Origin: Rhizophagus clarus
Lineage: Eukaryota; Glomeromycota; Glomeromycetes; Glomerales; Glomeraceae
DNA length: 64,000 nt
Direction: 5' to 3'
NCBI GenBank assembly: GCA_015698045.1
Contig: BLAL01000053.1
Span: forward strand, 1,304,501 to 1,368,500
Numbering within the stretch: position 1 is the first letter of the stretch; each line of letters opens with the position of its first letter. Positions 47,052 to 60,195 of this stretch are shown one piece after another. The position numbers were made by a program, and so were the translations under genes. The notes below the pieces were generated by a model that was not told the origin of the DNA, searched no databases, and was given only the letters and a program-made list of their open reading frames with translations.

Positions 47052-47816
47052 ATTGTTTCATAAATCCTTCTTTCGCTTTTCTAGTCGAATTTGATTACAT
47101 CTCTTTGGTTGAAAACGGCGTTTGTATGATTTATATACTCCCATAATTATTTGAGTTAAATAAGATATGCAGCTTTAAATGTCCAGTGTTGTAAAGAAAA
47201 ATTTATATAAAGATATTAATACAACCTTGTAAACATAGTTACGAAGCTTTTTGTTGTATTTAATATAAAATACCTAATAATTGGTTTAAAAATCAAACTT
47301 TTGATATATAGATGAAACTTTAGCCCTTCATTAAGTAGAAAATTTATTGATTAATGTATATAATTGCTTCGTAACTTTGTAGCTATAGTTCAAAGTAGTT
47401 GAGGAAGAAGTTGTTGTTTAATCTAGGCATCTAAAAAAGTTTAATTTATTTTTTTATAGTAAATTTATAGTAAATTTATACGAGTTACATATTAATCAAA
47501 GTTTGTCAGAAAAAATATCAACTATAAAATTTTCGTATAGTACCACATATAATTTTGATTTATATAGTATATTGAACCCCCCAGACTGCTTCGTTACATA
47601 TTATGTAATCCAAACTTTGGAGACACCGAGTCAAATTTTAATTTTGATGAATACTCAGGGAAATCCGGTCTCGATTTTTTTTTTTTTTTAACAGACCAAT
47701 CCTTTTATGATAGCCATATTAATTTCATAAATAACCCTAATTGTACAGGTAATGCTACGCGAATGGAGGTATGATGATGTGATGCACAAAAAATTTACTT
47801 ATTTTATTTCCGTTGT
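47052..47816. other. Intergenic, nothing recognised
   Basis: AT-rich. The short frame at 47503-47691 has no recognised motif. Confidence 0.35.
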
Positions 47817-47880
47817 AAAGAGACGAAAATTCTCTATTACGATCAATCCTAAAATTAAAATAAATAAATAAAAAGAGACG
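47817..47880 (+). mobile_element. Very short LINE insertion with its target duplication
   Basis: AAAGAGACG is duplicated at 47817-47825 and 47872-47880. The 46 bp between end in AAAATAAATAAATAAA, the same tail as the 42378-43295 element. It is an extreme 5' truncation. Confidence 0.7.
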
Positions 47881-50800
47881 TAAATACTTTATAAAGCACT
47901 GTTCAAATGCCAGAAGAGAGGCAGAACATTAGGTCTCATTGAGAAATATTTCTGCATAATCGTCCTTTTTCCTTTCTAAACACAACATTCGATGATTATT
48001 CAACTTTAATTAACATATTTTGTTTCTTGCATAATTTGTTGTTCTTTAATGTTATTTTGCCGAATTATCATATTTTTATTGATTTTCTGGAGATTCTAAA
48101 GGAATAATATTGAAGTAAATCTTGAGAAGAAGTTGTTCAAATTTTTATCAATATTTGAGTAATTTCGCATATAATGCTGCTTGATCATTTTTTCTGATTT
48201 TGTTCGACGGAAGTATCATTTAAGGATATGGAGCATTTTTAAACAATTTATGAGATAAATAAAGTTGATATTTTTTGGCAAAAATGCATTTTATTTAACA
48301 TGAACAAATTATTATATAATTTAAAGGATCTAAGATATTATGTTGTTCACTTGTGAATAATCAAAAAAAAAGGTTAATAAAAATTTACAAAATATTTTAA
48401 CTAAATAAGAAGGTACTAATAATAATATATTTTAATAATAATTTTCCTAACAATTTATCTAGTCTTATAATTCCAATTACATTCAAATTTGTGAATCAGT
48501 TGTGAATCCTTCACATCAACTTTAAAATGATATTAAATAATCATCCAAGATTCGATCGTTAATATAAATTTGTCAGATTTTGATTACTTCTTTGCTTTTT
48601 ATGTGGGACATACAAATATCGCAAACGTGGTTCCAGATTCTGGGATAAATATTACACTCCGTAACTTATATATACTGTACACATCTCTTAACTAAAATAG
48701 TAAATAAATGCTTCAGTTTTGAAATTTTTGTGGCTGAAAGTGTTGGTACTTGGTAAACGTCATCAATTACCAAATTTGTCATAAACGTATCGTGTTCGTT
48801 AAGATGTTATTATCATTAGATTTATTATTGCATATTATTATTAGTATTATTATTACAAAATTAATTATTCAAGAAGCAAAATTTCCCGGTAAGGCTTAGC
48901 AGCTACAATATTGCGCCATAAAAGTGTGGATGGTTATGTAATTCATTCATATCATTTTCTAATTTGTTATCAATATTAGGTACAGTACTTTAAACAAACG
49001 TTTTTCAACATAAATAAACGTCACAAGATTTCAAAGATTTTATTCATTTCTTATTATTGCAAAATGATATTTTTTTTTATTTATTAAATGTTTGTTTAAA
49101 AAGATCCATTATTAAAGTCAAAGATTTATCTGATAATTTTTAAATTATTTTGGGCTTTATATCAAGTTGAAAATAATCTTATAATTTAATGCTGTATTGA
49201 TTACATAAAAAGATGTATGGCTTGATAGCATGGCTTATTTTTCATGTGATTATTTTTAATACAATAAATAAGTTCATAATAAGCCAGAATTTTTTTTTTG
49301 ATGGTAGTAAATTTTACACAGCCCAAATTCATGTCTTTTTAATATATTTACTGGAAGAAGCCTCTTAATCTCATTTGTTTTTTTTATAAATACATGTACA
49401 TACTTGCTACTCAAATTTCTCATTATACTTTACTATTTTACTAAATATATATCAAACAAATAGTAGCATTATATTATTTTGCACTTAATTCATTTATATA
49501 TCACTTTTATCAATTTGATTATGCTAAAAAAATGAAATACGACGACATATTACTTTCATTTATATTTCTATATGCTGATATCGTAACAACTCCCTAACAT
49601 ACAAGCTCTATTAACCAATATTCAATCATCTGGAATCCCAAATCAGTCCAACGAAGACTTGTCATCACCTGCCTTAATAAAAAAAAAACAGCAGAGTAAA
49701 AAATTATCTCCAATGTCGAACAGCTATAGGACAATGTTACACATAACTATATATCTTTATGAAAAATTTTATCTTTTAATTTAATCTTAGCAACTGACAT
49801 TATTCTTATACTATTAATATTTATAGATTATCGATTTAATTAATTAATTAAAAACCACACATATATAAGCAATCTCAATCTCACAACTTGTGGCAGTTAA
49901 CATTTTAGAACTAAAAGATAATGCTAGCTTTAATATATCAACGATTTTGTGAGAGAAACTTCAAAGTCTCATGGAATGGTAAAGTGTGAAAAATTTAGAT
50001 AACATGACTAAAGAATTAACCATACCTTCCAGTGACTTCCACCATCAGAAATGATAAAAACAAGCTATTGTATGGCTCCAGAACATTTTAAGGAGAAAGA
50101 TTTTGAAAAAAAGGAAATAATAGCATGGAGAATTCGTAGTACAATTTAAAAACTCTGCTCTGGAGGTGAATGGAGACTTACTATTTTGGAGCTCTTTATA
50201 TTATTCAATTCTTGAGACTGGCTCAAGGACCCTGTTAGAAATATTGATATTTTAATTAAAACATTATTTAAAGTCTTTAGATAGTAAAAAGTACTAAAAA
50301 CACAAAATCCCTTATACAATTATTATTAATAAAAGAAGAGATAACTAAATTTTATTATATTTTAGAGAATTTATTCACAGAGAAAAAAATTATTATAAAT
50401 ATCAGAATTCCGGTAAAATGACAATGTAATACTTGTAGTTAATTAGTGTAATCCTAATTTTATCTAATTAACATTATCATTTCATTTTTATTCATGATTG
50501 ATATATTTTAAAATAATTGCAAATTCTCCATCAAATTTCACACATTACTTCAAGAACATGTTTTAATGATGCAAAGGGCGCTAGTCTTTTCTTTGTGAAA
50601 ATATGACCGCATTATTATTTTGTTGGATACATAAACATAATATTTTACAGCTTCCAATTCTTCTATTAAGAAATCATTGTCACTTTATCAATTGATATTC
50701 TTAGCCAATTAGTTAGATCTTAGGAATTTCTAATACTTGTTAGAATTACATTTTATTTAAACCTATAAAAGACATCAAGAAAGTGTTTACGATGCAGAAA

Positions 50801-51590
50801 TGTATCGTGTCCTAGTAATGATACATTGAATATGTGAGTAAAGGTCTTATTTGCTAATTCAGGTAGCTTCATAAGTTCACAAATATAATAATAGATAAGA
50901 AGGATTGCAAATATATTAACTAAAAATTTAAGTTTTGCTGAGATTAGCTACGCCTATAATAATGCTAAGGACTAAGGTTCACTACCTCTAAGGCAAATAC
51001 GTAGAAAATGTTTACATAGACTGATTTCTGATGAAATTAGAATGATGGTGAATTGATGAATCTTAATATCTACATCTCAGTAAAATGGCAAAAGATTATT
51101 TAATAATTAAAGTAAAATGTCACTTAGTATTGAAAATGAATATCTTATGTTTACAAATAATTAAACAATAGCAAATTTAGGTATACTACATAGCTAATAA
51201 AATTGGTTGGAATTTTCAATCACTTCCACAAATTTAATATTGAAGATAATTAAAAAACTAACAAAAAAATAATTACATTATTATTTTTAATTAAATAGAA
51301 ATTGAAAACGCTACTAAATAAATGTTATGCTTATGAAGACAGAAGAAATTACACTTATTACCTACCATACCATTATTTAATTCATGTACTAAAAAAAAGA
51401 AGAAACTTTAAAAGGAAAAAAGAGCTCTTTATTGAGAAAAAAATAGTTTATAGACAATATTTTAAAGAGAAATCAAATGGAAAAGTGGAAGTATTAAACA
51501 TGATAACAATTATAATTCGACTTTAGAATAGAAATATAACTCCCTATAAATGAGAGTTCTTTACTAAGATGGATTGTAGAACAAAATTCG
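47881..51590. other. Gene desert
   Basis: No gene. At 50063-50128 one frame reads SYCMAPEHFKEKDFEKK-like sequence recalling the kinase APE region, followed by a stop; this is at most a scrap of a dead kinase gene. The plus frame at 51302-51526 is basic and AT-driven with no recognised motif. Confidence 0.3.
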
Positions 51591-52400
51591 GATCACTCAT
51601 GAATTTTAGTGTCATATGCTCAGTTTGACCAACTTATTAAAAAGGATGATGGTCGTGTAAAGGTTATGGACATATCAGAAGATGTAAGCGAATTAAGAAA
51701 GACAAGGAAATGAAATCTGATAAAATTTTGTAACTATCACAGATTGATCTGTAACATCAAAAAATAATATTTTGCTATTAAATACTCCAGGTCAAGCCAT
51801 ATCGATTTAACCAAAATTGTTATTGTTTACAATAATTAATATAATTTACAAAATCAAAATTCCAATGGGATTATTGTCAGTTAAAAAGAAATCATAGATA
51901 TGAATAGTTATTTATTAGATAAGTTTAATTTAGAAACACTTGGATGTTTTTCATTTACATTAGAATACATGGACATCCAATTGTTTCTGGCATAACTATA
52001 CATTTGAAGTGTTTAATTTCTAATGCTGTGCTATTTTAAACATTTTAGCAGTAATAGAAGAATTGAAATATGAAGAATTCAAACAGTAAGATGACTGAAT
52101 TTAGCAAGATGATGATGGAGAGTTAAATAAAACTTTCGTAAAATCATCCTTCAAGCTTATCATTTAAAAATGAGAGACAAATTAATCTATATCTTTATTT
52201 AATCACTATGTATATTTCCAGTTTTGAAGCAATTTTTAGATTAATTATAGAGTTAAACTATATTTTAGTTCAGACTGGAAAATTTTAGCAATAGATTTGG
52301 GAGTTAAAGCTGTCAATGCAAAATACTTCTGCCCTTGGTGCGATTGTAGTAAAAATAATATTAGCAGACCTCCTGCTGTCAATAATAGTATAATTTAAGC
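51591..52400 (+). pseudogene. Relic of a transposon protein with SDWK...CPWC motif
   Basis: Around 52265-52350 a clean frame reads SSDWKILAIDLGVKAVNAKY followed by FCPWCDCSK. This resembles a conserved block, with paired cysteines, of large uncharacterised transposon-linked proteins common in Glomeromycota and some animals. Upstream pieces (51600-52260) contain further coding scraps with many stops. The name of the transposon superfamily is not certain. Confidence 0.4.
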
Positions 52401-53728
52401 GTTTAAAGCATATATGTTTTAAAGTTCAAAAAATGAATATCACACTAAACGATTAATTACTATGTCAAAAGAGTGATGTATGGTCAATGGCATACATCAA
52501 AGGATATGTGTAGTGTATTGTTAATTTTTAGGACAATGGCACACATCTAAAGATATTCTTAAAAAGCTTAAACATCCTAGCCATACTTTAGCAGCCATCA
52601 AAAAATCCGAATGACGAAATAAATTAAATTTGAAGTTTAAAATTATTGAATTGTTGTACACATAATTAAAACAAAAAAATGAAATATGGAAATAATATAT
52701 AGTAAAAAGTTTTAAAATCATATATAAAAGGAAATCAAGGAAAAGCTATTATAAAGGATTTATTGTTGTCCTAAATTAACTGAATATGAAAAATATACAA
52801 CTATACCTATTCCTGTTTAATCCTACATACTGTACATACATAAATATTTTTGATCTTTAATGAAACTCTAGAAACATTTGGAGTTAAATTTGTTAAACAA
52901 AATAATTTGAAATCCAGATGAAAATTTTCATAGTTGTTTATATTGGAATACCCCATTATAAAAAGTATTAACTGAAAAATCATTAATGGATCGTTAGTTT
53001 TACAAATAAGAAGAGACTTTTTACAATTTTCTCTTTATAATTAATTTAGTTATTAATCAACTTTTGATAATACTGTATATACATCATTAACTATTTTGAA
53101 TTAATATAATTTTATTGTTACATTATTATAATAACTTCTACAAGTACCATACATCAAATAAGAAGACTTACAGAGAGCAGAAAGACTTCCCAAATTATGC
53201 TGAAATTATCAGGAGTTCAAAGAAAAGGAGTTAATATCTATTCAGATATATATGATGACAAAGTATGGAAAACCTTTCTAATAAAGTACATGAATATGAC
53301 GGATTATGTTCGTGAGGATCCAAGACAGCGCAAGTTGTACACGCGTGTAAACGACATAAACAAAAAATTTGAGAGCTTGACATTAAAATAATGAAGTTTC
53401 AGTGCATCTATGATGTGTATATACTGTATATTGAAACTAAGACAAATTATTCGATTATATACAAATTCAATTAAAATCGGTTTAACATAACTCAAAATCT
53501 TTATAATTTTTAGCAAATTAATCTCAAGTGTATTGTTAGTTTATTTATATTATATTAATGTTACTATGTTTAAATCTGTAAAAAAGTATTTAACATTTTT
53601 TATTGCCAAACAGTTACTTTAATAGAAAAATAATTTTGTTTATTATATCTCTTAAACTTTTTAAATAAATTTATAAGAAATTGGATTCATCACAAATTTT
53701 AAAAATAATAAAAAAAAATATTTTAATT
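52401..53728. other. Intergenic with one weak fragment
   Basis: A 64-codon plus frame at 53197-53391 contains SDIYDDKVWKTF, similar to another block of the same transposon-linked protein family as the 52265 relic. It is preceded and followed by stops. Confidence 0.3.
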
Positions 53729-55209
53729 TCATAGTTTAATTACTTGAAATACTTCATAACATTCTACTATAATATTTTCTGGAATACCCACATTAGAATA
53801 ATAAGTTCCAGAAGTATTATAAGACCAAATATTTGAATTAGGACAATACAAATTACCCATTTGTGGTCCATGATTATTATTGCAACAAATAGCATATTTT
53901 CCTAAACTATTAACAAGACCTAACCTTGCGGTAAAAATATTTTTTCCATCTTCAATGTTAAATAGAAAACTATCAGTAGTATTTTTCCAATTACAATTCC
54001 CACCCCAATCAAGTGGATTATAACCTCCAATTAATTGCTTTGAATCTCGAATTTTTGCAATCCAAACTGTTGGTCCTTTATTATCACAATTCCTATGAAA
54101 CGAAGAAGTGTTAAACCCATCTTGATTTGAACGATATAATAATTTAAATTTATAAGGAATACTTCTTTCATCGTAGTGCATAGAATCTCTCTTATCAATC
54201 CATGAAGCAAAAACAGATAAATGTTTTGATCCAATTAAGGTTGAATCAAGTTTAGGTTTTCTTGGAGGTGTTATATTAATTCTTTTTTTCATATTAGGAA
54301 CTATATGGAATTCCAAAAGATCATGAATTAAGTCTTGTGGAATTATATCCTTATAATTATAAACCCTATAAAAGAAATCTGTAGGTTCAATATCATAAAA
54401 CCTAATCATAGGAATAAATCTATGCAATACTCTTTCTAAATTCATAATATCTTCCTTATTCCAGTTTTTTGGATCATTAATTATCTTTTGTTGAGCAAAG
54501 CACCATTTTAATAAATTCTCCCAAATTTCGATTTCGTCTATATTTAGATCGTCTCTATATAGTAATAATTCTAATAGGGAAGGTTTTAAATTAATAAATT
54601 TGTCAGTATTAAATAAAATCTTGGGTTCTTCACAAATTTTTTTAAGGTAAAAATTCCATAAACTCGTAAATGTTTCATGTTGATAAACGGTTTCAATAAT
54701 ACCAGTCGGATCTTGATATAAAAATTCAGTTTGATGTTCAATTAAATATTCTTGAATATGTGAAATTAATTGTTGTATATTAAGTTCATCAACAGCTATT
54801 AATAATTTTAATACGTCTGGTCCTTGTAAATTTTTCAATTCAATGTTTCCACAATAAATAAATCTATCATTTAAATGAAAAAAAAAAAAAAAAAATCAAA
54901 AATTAAAAATAATAATCTTAAATAAAAGAATTTTATTTAATTTGTTATACATTACCTAAGAATAATATTAAATAATTGTGGTGTGATATTTGGTTTTCTT
55001 AAAATGAACTTACCACCTTTTTTTTCAGCCCATTCATTAGAAAATGCAGCACGAAAATATTGAGACCTAATGCATAAAATATTTGAATGAGCATGGATTT
55101 CTTTTGTATTCGGTTCTTCTCCAGCATAAATAATAACGTCATATCCTATTTCATCTTCAAAAAGTTTTTCGTAATCATTAGATAATTCTGCCCAAAATTT
55201 CGAAGTCAT
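53729..55209 (-). CDS. BTB-BACK-TLDc protein, two exons
   Basis: Exon 1 is 55209-54956 and exon 2 is 54863-53729; the 92-nt intron has a GTAATG donor and an AG acceptor, and the phase-2 junction gives RFIYCGNIEL. The product is 462 residues. BTB at about 10-110 (YDVIIYAGEEPNTKEIHAHS, RSQYFRAAF), BACK at about 120-270 (LLLYRDDLNIDEIEIWENLL, FIPMIRFYDI), TLDc at about 305-462 (SNQDGFNTSSFH, IGGYNPLDWGG, DSFLFNIEDGK, GIPENIIVECYEVFQV). The ATG at 55209 is preferred over upstream TTG because MTSKFWAELSNDYEKLF matches relatives. The usual SRDG is SNQDG here. The intron holds a 20-nt T tract. Confidence 0.88.
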
Positions 55210-56781
55210 TGTTTGTTTCAATAAAAAAAAAAAAGGCGTAAATTTTAAGTTTGGAACTAAAACATTTATATAATTTCATGTTGATCAAATACCAAATATA
55301 CTCCAGTTACTGCGGTTTTGATAATCATGTGTACCAATAAATTTTTTTTTGCATGATTTTCAGAAAAGAGGTGTTTTTAGATTTACTTCCCTTTTTTTAC
55401 GTTACTTAATATCTAATTTATTATAGTATTTCGATTTAGATAGCAAAATATGCGTTATAATTTTAAATATATTTACTTTATTAATCTAATAAAAACACCA
55501 CATTTTACTAGAAAACTATCAGTATGGCAAATAGAAGAAATTCATCTGGAAATCGTTAAAAAAATTAAGTTTCAACACAAAAGCTGTGCGTAAGTTAAAT
55601 ACTTGTTTATAATAACTCGACTTTCAATTTACGAATCATGTAAATGGATAGTGTAAGTAGATTAGATTTATTGAAACTTTAGAATAATAATATTTTTTTT
55701 TTTTAATCTCTTAAATTTTCGTCAGTAAGAAATTTAATAATTCAATTTTAACCTTATTACAATATAACTTATATAAAAACAGGAACAATTTTACTTTTAT
55801 CTGTTATTATCATCATTATTATTTTATTATTATTAATAATATTATTATTATTATTGATATTACCTAAAATACTGGTTATCTGGCTTTTAATCGCCAAGTC
55901 GAGTTGCATGAATACTCGAGTCGGAATATTGTCGGAATCGAACATTTCTCAAACACAACCCACAGAACACTAGTTTATTTTGGTTTACTTCGCTCTGATT
56001 TATAATTTTTAATTTACACTCTCTTGTAAATTGTAAAGATAAATCGTTAATCTAGGATTATCGGAGAAACATTAATTATATTAGAAGAAAAATAATCTGA
56101 ACTTGTCCGTAGTAACCAAAGTAAATAGTGTTAATCAAGAATAAAATGGTTTCTTTGGTGCGGTAAACATTGACACTGCACAGCATCTGTGATACATTCC
56201 TACGAAATAAGGTTAGTTTAGAAATTTTTTGATGATAATCAATTTTCATTCAAATGTAATTACGTAAACAATAATTATTATAATACTATTGTGCTTGTTT
56301 ACGTATTTTTCATTGTCAAAAAATTCCATCTATGATAATCTACATGAATATTTCAAGAATTTTCGATTTTCGAATGAGGCATTCCATATAGAAGTGATCT
56401 ACGGTTGATTTGACGCATTTTCATTATACGATTCTGGTTATAATAATCTGATATTTTTACAATCAAAACAATCAAATGAACAATAATTAATTTACTTATT
56501 ATACCACAAAGATATTATGAGTAATCTATTTTTCTTTGTTTGTCGGAATTACAAACTATATTTTGCTGTCCTACATTTTATATGAGAGAATTCTCTGAAT
56601 GAAACATTGTCAAAAATTCATTTTCTAAATTACAACTTTAGATTTATTATTATCTTTTCAGTTAGAAGTTTTTACAATATAATTCTTACAATCTTTATTA
56701 CGAAAAATACATTTATAAATTGAGCAGTTTTCACAGTATTTTTAAAAATAATTTAATTGTATCTTCAAAACAAATTAATAT
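55210..56781. other. Intergenic
   Basis: Presumed divergent promoter region between the minus-strand BTB/TLDc gene and the plus-strand kinase gene. Contains an ATT trinucleotide-rich patch (55800-55860). No gene. Confidence 0.4.
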
Positions 56782-57642
56782 ATGACGGAACGATTAGCAA
56801 ATTATAAAAATATTGATGATATTTTAATATCATTGAATGACATGCCTTTAAGTCAATCAACACAAACCACACTTAAACAAAAACAAAAATATATAAATAA
56901 AAAATGTAATGAATGTAATAAAAGAAGAAAAACTTTTGAAGATCATCAAATTTGTCGTCTGTGTTACAAATCAAAAGCGGTTTTTAAATCAAGTGGAAGC
57001 CTTGATGATTTTATCAAATATACGCAAATTAATAACGCCAAAAATTCAGGAAAAATGGAGTTTATCCCTTATGATCAATTTAAAGACATAGAATTTATTG
57101 CCGAAGGTGGATTTAGCAAAATTTATAAGGCAACTTGGACTGATGGTCCAATAAATTGGTATCAAACTCAACAAAATATATATGAAATTTCTCGTACAAA
57201 TAATTGCATAGTTGTTCTCAAAAAACTTGTTGATTCCAAAGACAATGAATTTAAGGTGCTGAACGAGGTATAGTAATACTACTTTATTCAATATTGATTT
57301 AATAATGTACTGTATTTAGAGTAAATAAATTAATACAACTTTGCCAGCTCAAGATATTTTACCAACTTCCTTCAAAAATCTTTGTTTGTGATTATTTTGG
57401 TGTCACACAAGATCCTGTTACCGAAGATATGGTAATTGTTATGCCATATTATAATTCAGGTGATTTGATACGTTATATAAACAATGATTTTTATAATATT
57501 AGTTGGTATAAAAAGTTAAATGAATTACTGAGTATAGCGATTGGACTCGAAAATATACATAAAGCAAACATTTTTCATAGAGATTTGCATAGTGGAAATA
57601 TCTTTTTACATGGAACACAAGATAAAGCATATATAGGTGACT

Positions 57643-57649
57643 TACAGTA
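57643..57649. other. TACAGTA footprint 1 in the kinase DFG region
   Basis: CAGTA is inserted after a TA between the Leu and Gly codons of the DLG motif. TA-CAG-TA is the canonical scar of Tc1/mariner excision (duplicated TA plus three terminal bases). Confidence 0.7.
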
Positions 57650-57851
57650 GGTTTAAGTAAATCTGCAACTGAATCCACAGATAATAAAGAAAACTATGGC
57701 ATTATTCCTTACATAGCGCCAGAGATTTTTCGAGGAAAAAAATATACTAAAGCTTCAGATATATATAGTTTTGGAATGATTTTGTGGGAGTTTATGACAG
57801 GTAGAAGACCTTTTTGGGATCGAAACCACGATGCAGATCTTATTATTGATA

Positions 57852-57858
57852 TACAGTA
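57852..57858. other. TACAGTA footprint 2 in the kinase C-lobe
   Basis: A second CAGTA follows a TA between codons for the Ile and Tyr of a DI-YDGLRPP block. It is the same five bases as the first insertion, 209 bp downstream. Confidence 0.7.
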
Positions 57859-58509
57859 TATGATGGTTTACGACCACCAATTGTCACAAATGCACCTGAA
57901 GGTTATATTGAATTAATGAAAGAATGCTGGCATTCTGATTCAGAGAAAAGACCAAAAGCTGCTGAGTTATCTGATAAGATTAGAAAAATTTGGAAGAATG
58001 AAGACAAAAGTTCTAAAAATAAAAATTCAACTAAAATTATGGAATCTTCAGCTATTGGACCTGTAACAATAGATACTCCAGGTGCAATATATAAGAGTAG
58101 ACCTTTAAGTAAAATGATTCATTCCGTAATGTCTCTAAGGAGTTCAAGAAGTGAGTCTATAAATTTAGAAACTGGTAAGCAATTTTATGATAACAAGATT
58201 TATTTCTAATTAATGTAGATTATTTAATTTGATTTAACGTGTTATTATTAATAATTTCTATTTCTTTCAAAGATAAAAGAAAGTTTCAGAGCTTGATTGA
58301 TGATTACAATGGTATTATAATTCCATTATATTACTTGAAAAAACTTCGAAATAATCAATAACTTATAATTTAATGCATATAAATATATAATAGGCCAAAG
58401 TATTAAAGGTAAAAAATTACGTGAAAATGTAGATTACCTTACAAACGAAATTGAATTTGACATAAATGTGGATTGTAATCAATGTAAATCTCATAATAAA
58501 GGTAAATAA

Positions 58510-59979
58510 AAATATTGGCACTTAAATAAATTCAAGGATTATTAATATCGATATCAAATTCAAATTCCATAGTAATGTATTCTAAATTGAGTAGTAAATT
58601 CAATTAAAAAAACAAATATTAAGTTATAGTAATATTTTTTAAATAGTTTATTAAAGTATTATATTGGATAGAAATATTGTTTTGTTGTGTTAGTGTTGTG
58701 TATATATAATGTTATAGCAAAAATAATCTGCATATTTAAATGTGTGGTATACAAGTGTTCGGATGACAAGAAGCTTAATTTGGTCAGGCGTTATCTTCAT
58801 ACAAGTCATAATTTCAAAGGATTAAGTGTTAATCTTGACTTCTTTGATCATGTCAAAGTCGCACATGCGTATATTTTGTCTTCAAATTAACCCATATTGT
58901 AAGTCTTTCATTACATTCATAATGTATTATATTTTTTCTATAGTAATTTTTATGATTACTCAAAGTAGAAGACTGGCTACAAGTAAAGTATGTAGTTCCT
59001 ATTTAATCAGGCTTCTGTATTGATAAATTTGTCATATAAATAATATATTTAATAATTAAAAACATAAGTAAATTCCTAATTTTTAATAAAAAAAAAAAAT
59101 TGCTATACTTACTTCGATCTCACTGACTTTTCAAGTAAAATAGTAATTCCAAATCCCTCAGTATTAATCGTTTCAATAAGTTTTGAACTATTCAAACTCT
59201 TTGTTTCTCGAAGAATGACGTTATCCTGCTTTATATTATTTGACTAATTTTAACAAATTTTTCAAGTGACAAAGTGTGGCAATTCATTCTTGAACTTGAA
59301 TATAACACAAAAACATGTAAAATTGCCACGCCTGCCGAAATTGGAAGATAATTTGAAAATAAGTCTCACAATGGACTTATCACTTCAACAATTTTAGGAT
59401 TAGCAAGATAATCGAAAGCTCATCAATCAATTAAGAAAAGATGACAAAATCTCTAGTATAAATTCAAATCTGGAAGATGGACAGAACAAGTTAATGAAAA
59501 GATATAGAGTGCCAAAACAAAACCTTACAAGTCGGAGGTTAACTTCAAGTGACTTGTTAATGTGGTACTTGTAGCTCCGTTTGTTGCGTCCATCCAGAAG
59601 CTAAAGTTTTATTTCACCAGAAGCTTGGGCAGAGATGGTCAACAACTTTGAACAAAAGTGAAACTATCACAAACAGATGTATCTAATATCATGATTCATT
59701 TTTTTGATGAAGTAAATCAAGTATTTAAAGGTAATTTGAAATTTTATCTGATTACACCTCCTCTTTATTAATCATGTATTTGTAGATTGTTAAGAACAAG
59801 CACGACTCTACAATGGAAATTAATAAACTATTTTCGGAAGTTTTCAATATAATATTACACGCAGCACAAAAAAAAAAGCCAATATTTTTGGCCTGAAATG
59901 TGTCATTGTAACATAATAAGTTAACGTTCATTTTGGTTGATTTTAGTTTAATTTCTTATGTTATTTTTGTTAATTCACC
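58510..59979. other. Intergenic, no gene recognised
   Basis: Several short AT-rich frames (58687-59023) without motifs. 59250-59700 has coding-like scraps with stops. Confidence 0.35.
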
Positions 59980-60195
59980 TTGACTATTTTTAAAAGTATC
60001 TTAAATCTCAAAGGGACCGATTTGTTAGTCCCAGAATCAGCTTTTGATACTCTTTTCCAATATGCTTATGAAGAGGTTTCTGAATCAAGACAAAGTGCAA
60101 ATAGATGTGTAGGTTGTGAGAAGAGTATCAAATATTCACATTCAACTATATTCACTATAATCATATATGTTTCTATTCTCTATACTAAAAGGTAA
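59980..60195 (+). other. Unidentified open frame
   Basis: 71 codons beginning TTG. The first part (LLVPESAFDTLFQYAYEEVS, then CVGCEKSI) has non-random composition, unlike the neighbouring AT-rich frames. No family was recognised; it may be a single exon or a relic. Confidence 0.2.

Larger units (their letters stand above)
56782..58509 (+). pseudogene. Zinc-ribbon protein kinase broken by two 5-bp insertions
   Basis: Exon 1 (56782-57267) ends in phase 0 and encodes a C4 zinc ribbon (KKCNECNKRR, HQICRLC) and the kinase N-lobe (AEGGFSKIYKATW, VVLKKL). Exon 2 starts at 57348 (80-nt intron) and has HRDLHSGNI (catalytic Asp), then GDL of the DFG-equivalent. There an extra CAGTA (57645-57649, within TACAGTA) shifts the frame to a stop. 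Removing it restores 68 codons (GLSKSA, YIAPEIF, DIYSFGMILWEF). A second extra CAGTA (57854-57858) breaks the frame again before the last C-lobe helices (ELMKECWHSDSEKRP). A possible third exon, 58394-58509, joins in phase from a GTAAGC donor at 58175. Everything else is intact, so inactivation is recent. See the findings for the transposon-footprint interpretation. Confidence 0.8.

Noticed and set aside
57643-57649. The frame break in the kinase as a tiny intron
   Set aside because: No donor exists nearby and the excess is exactly 5 nt, repeated identically 209 bp downstream; an excision footprint explains both.
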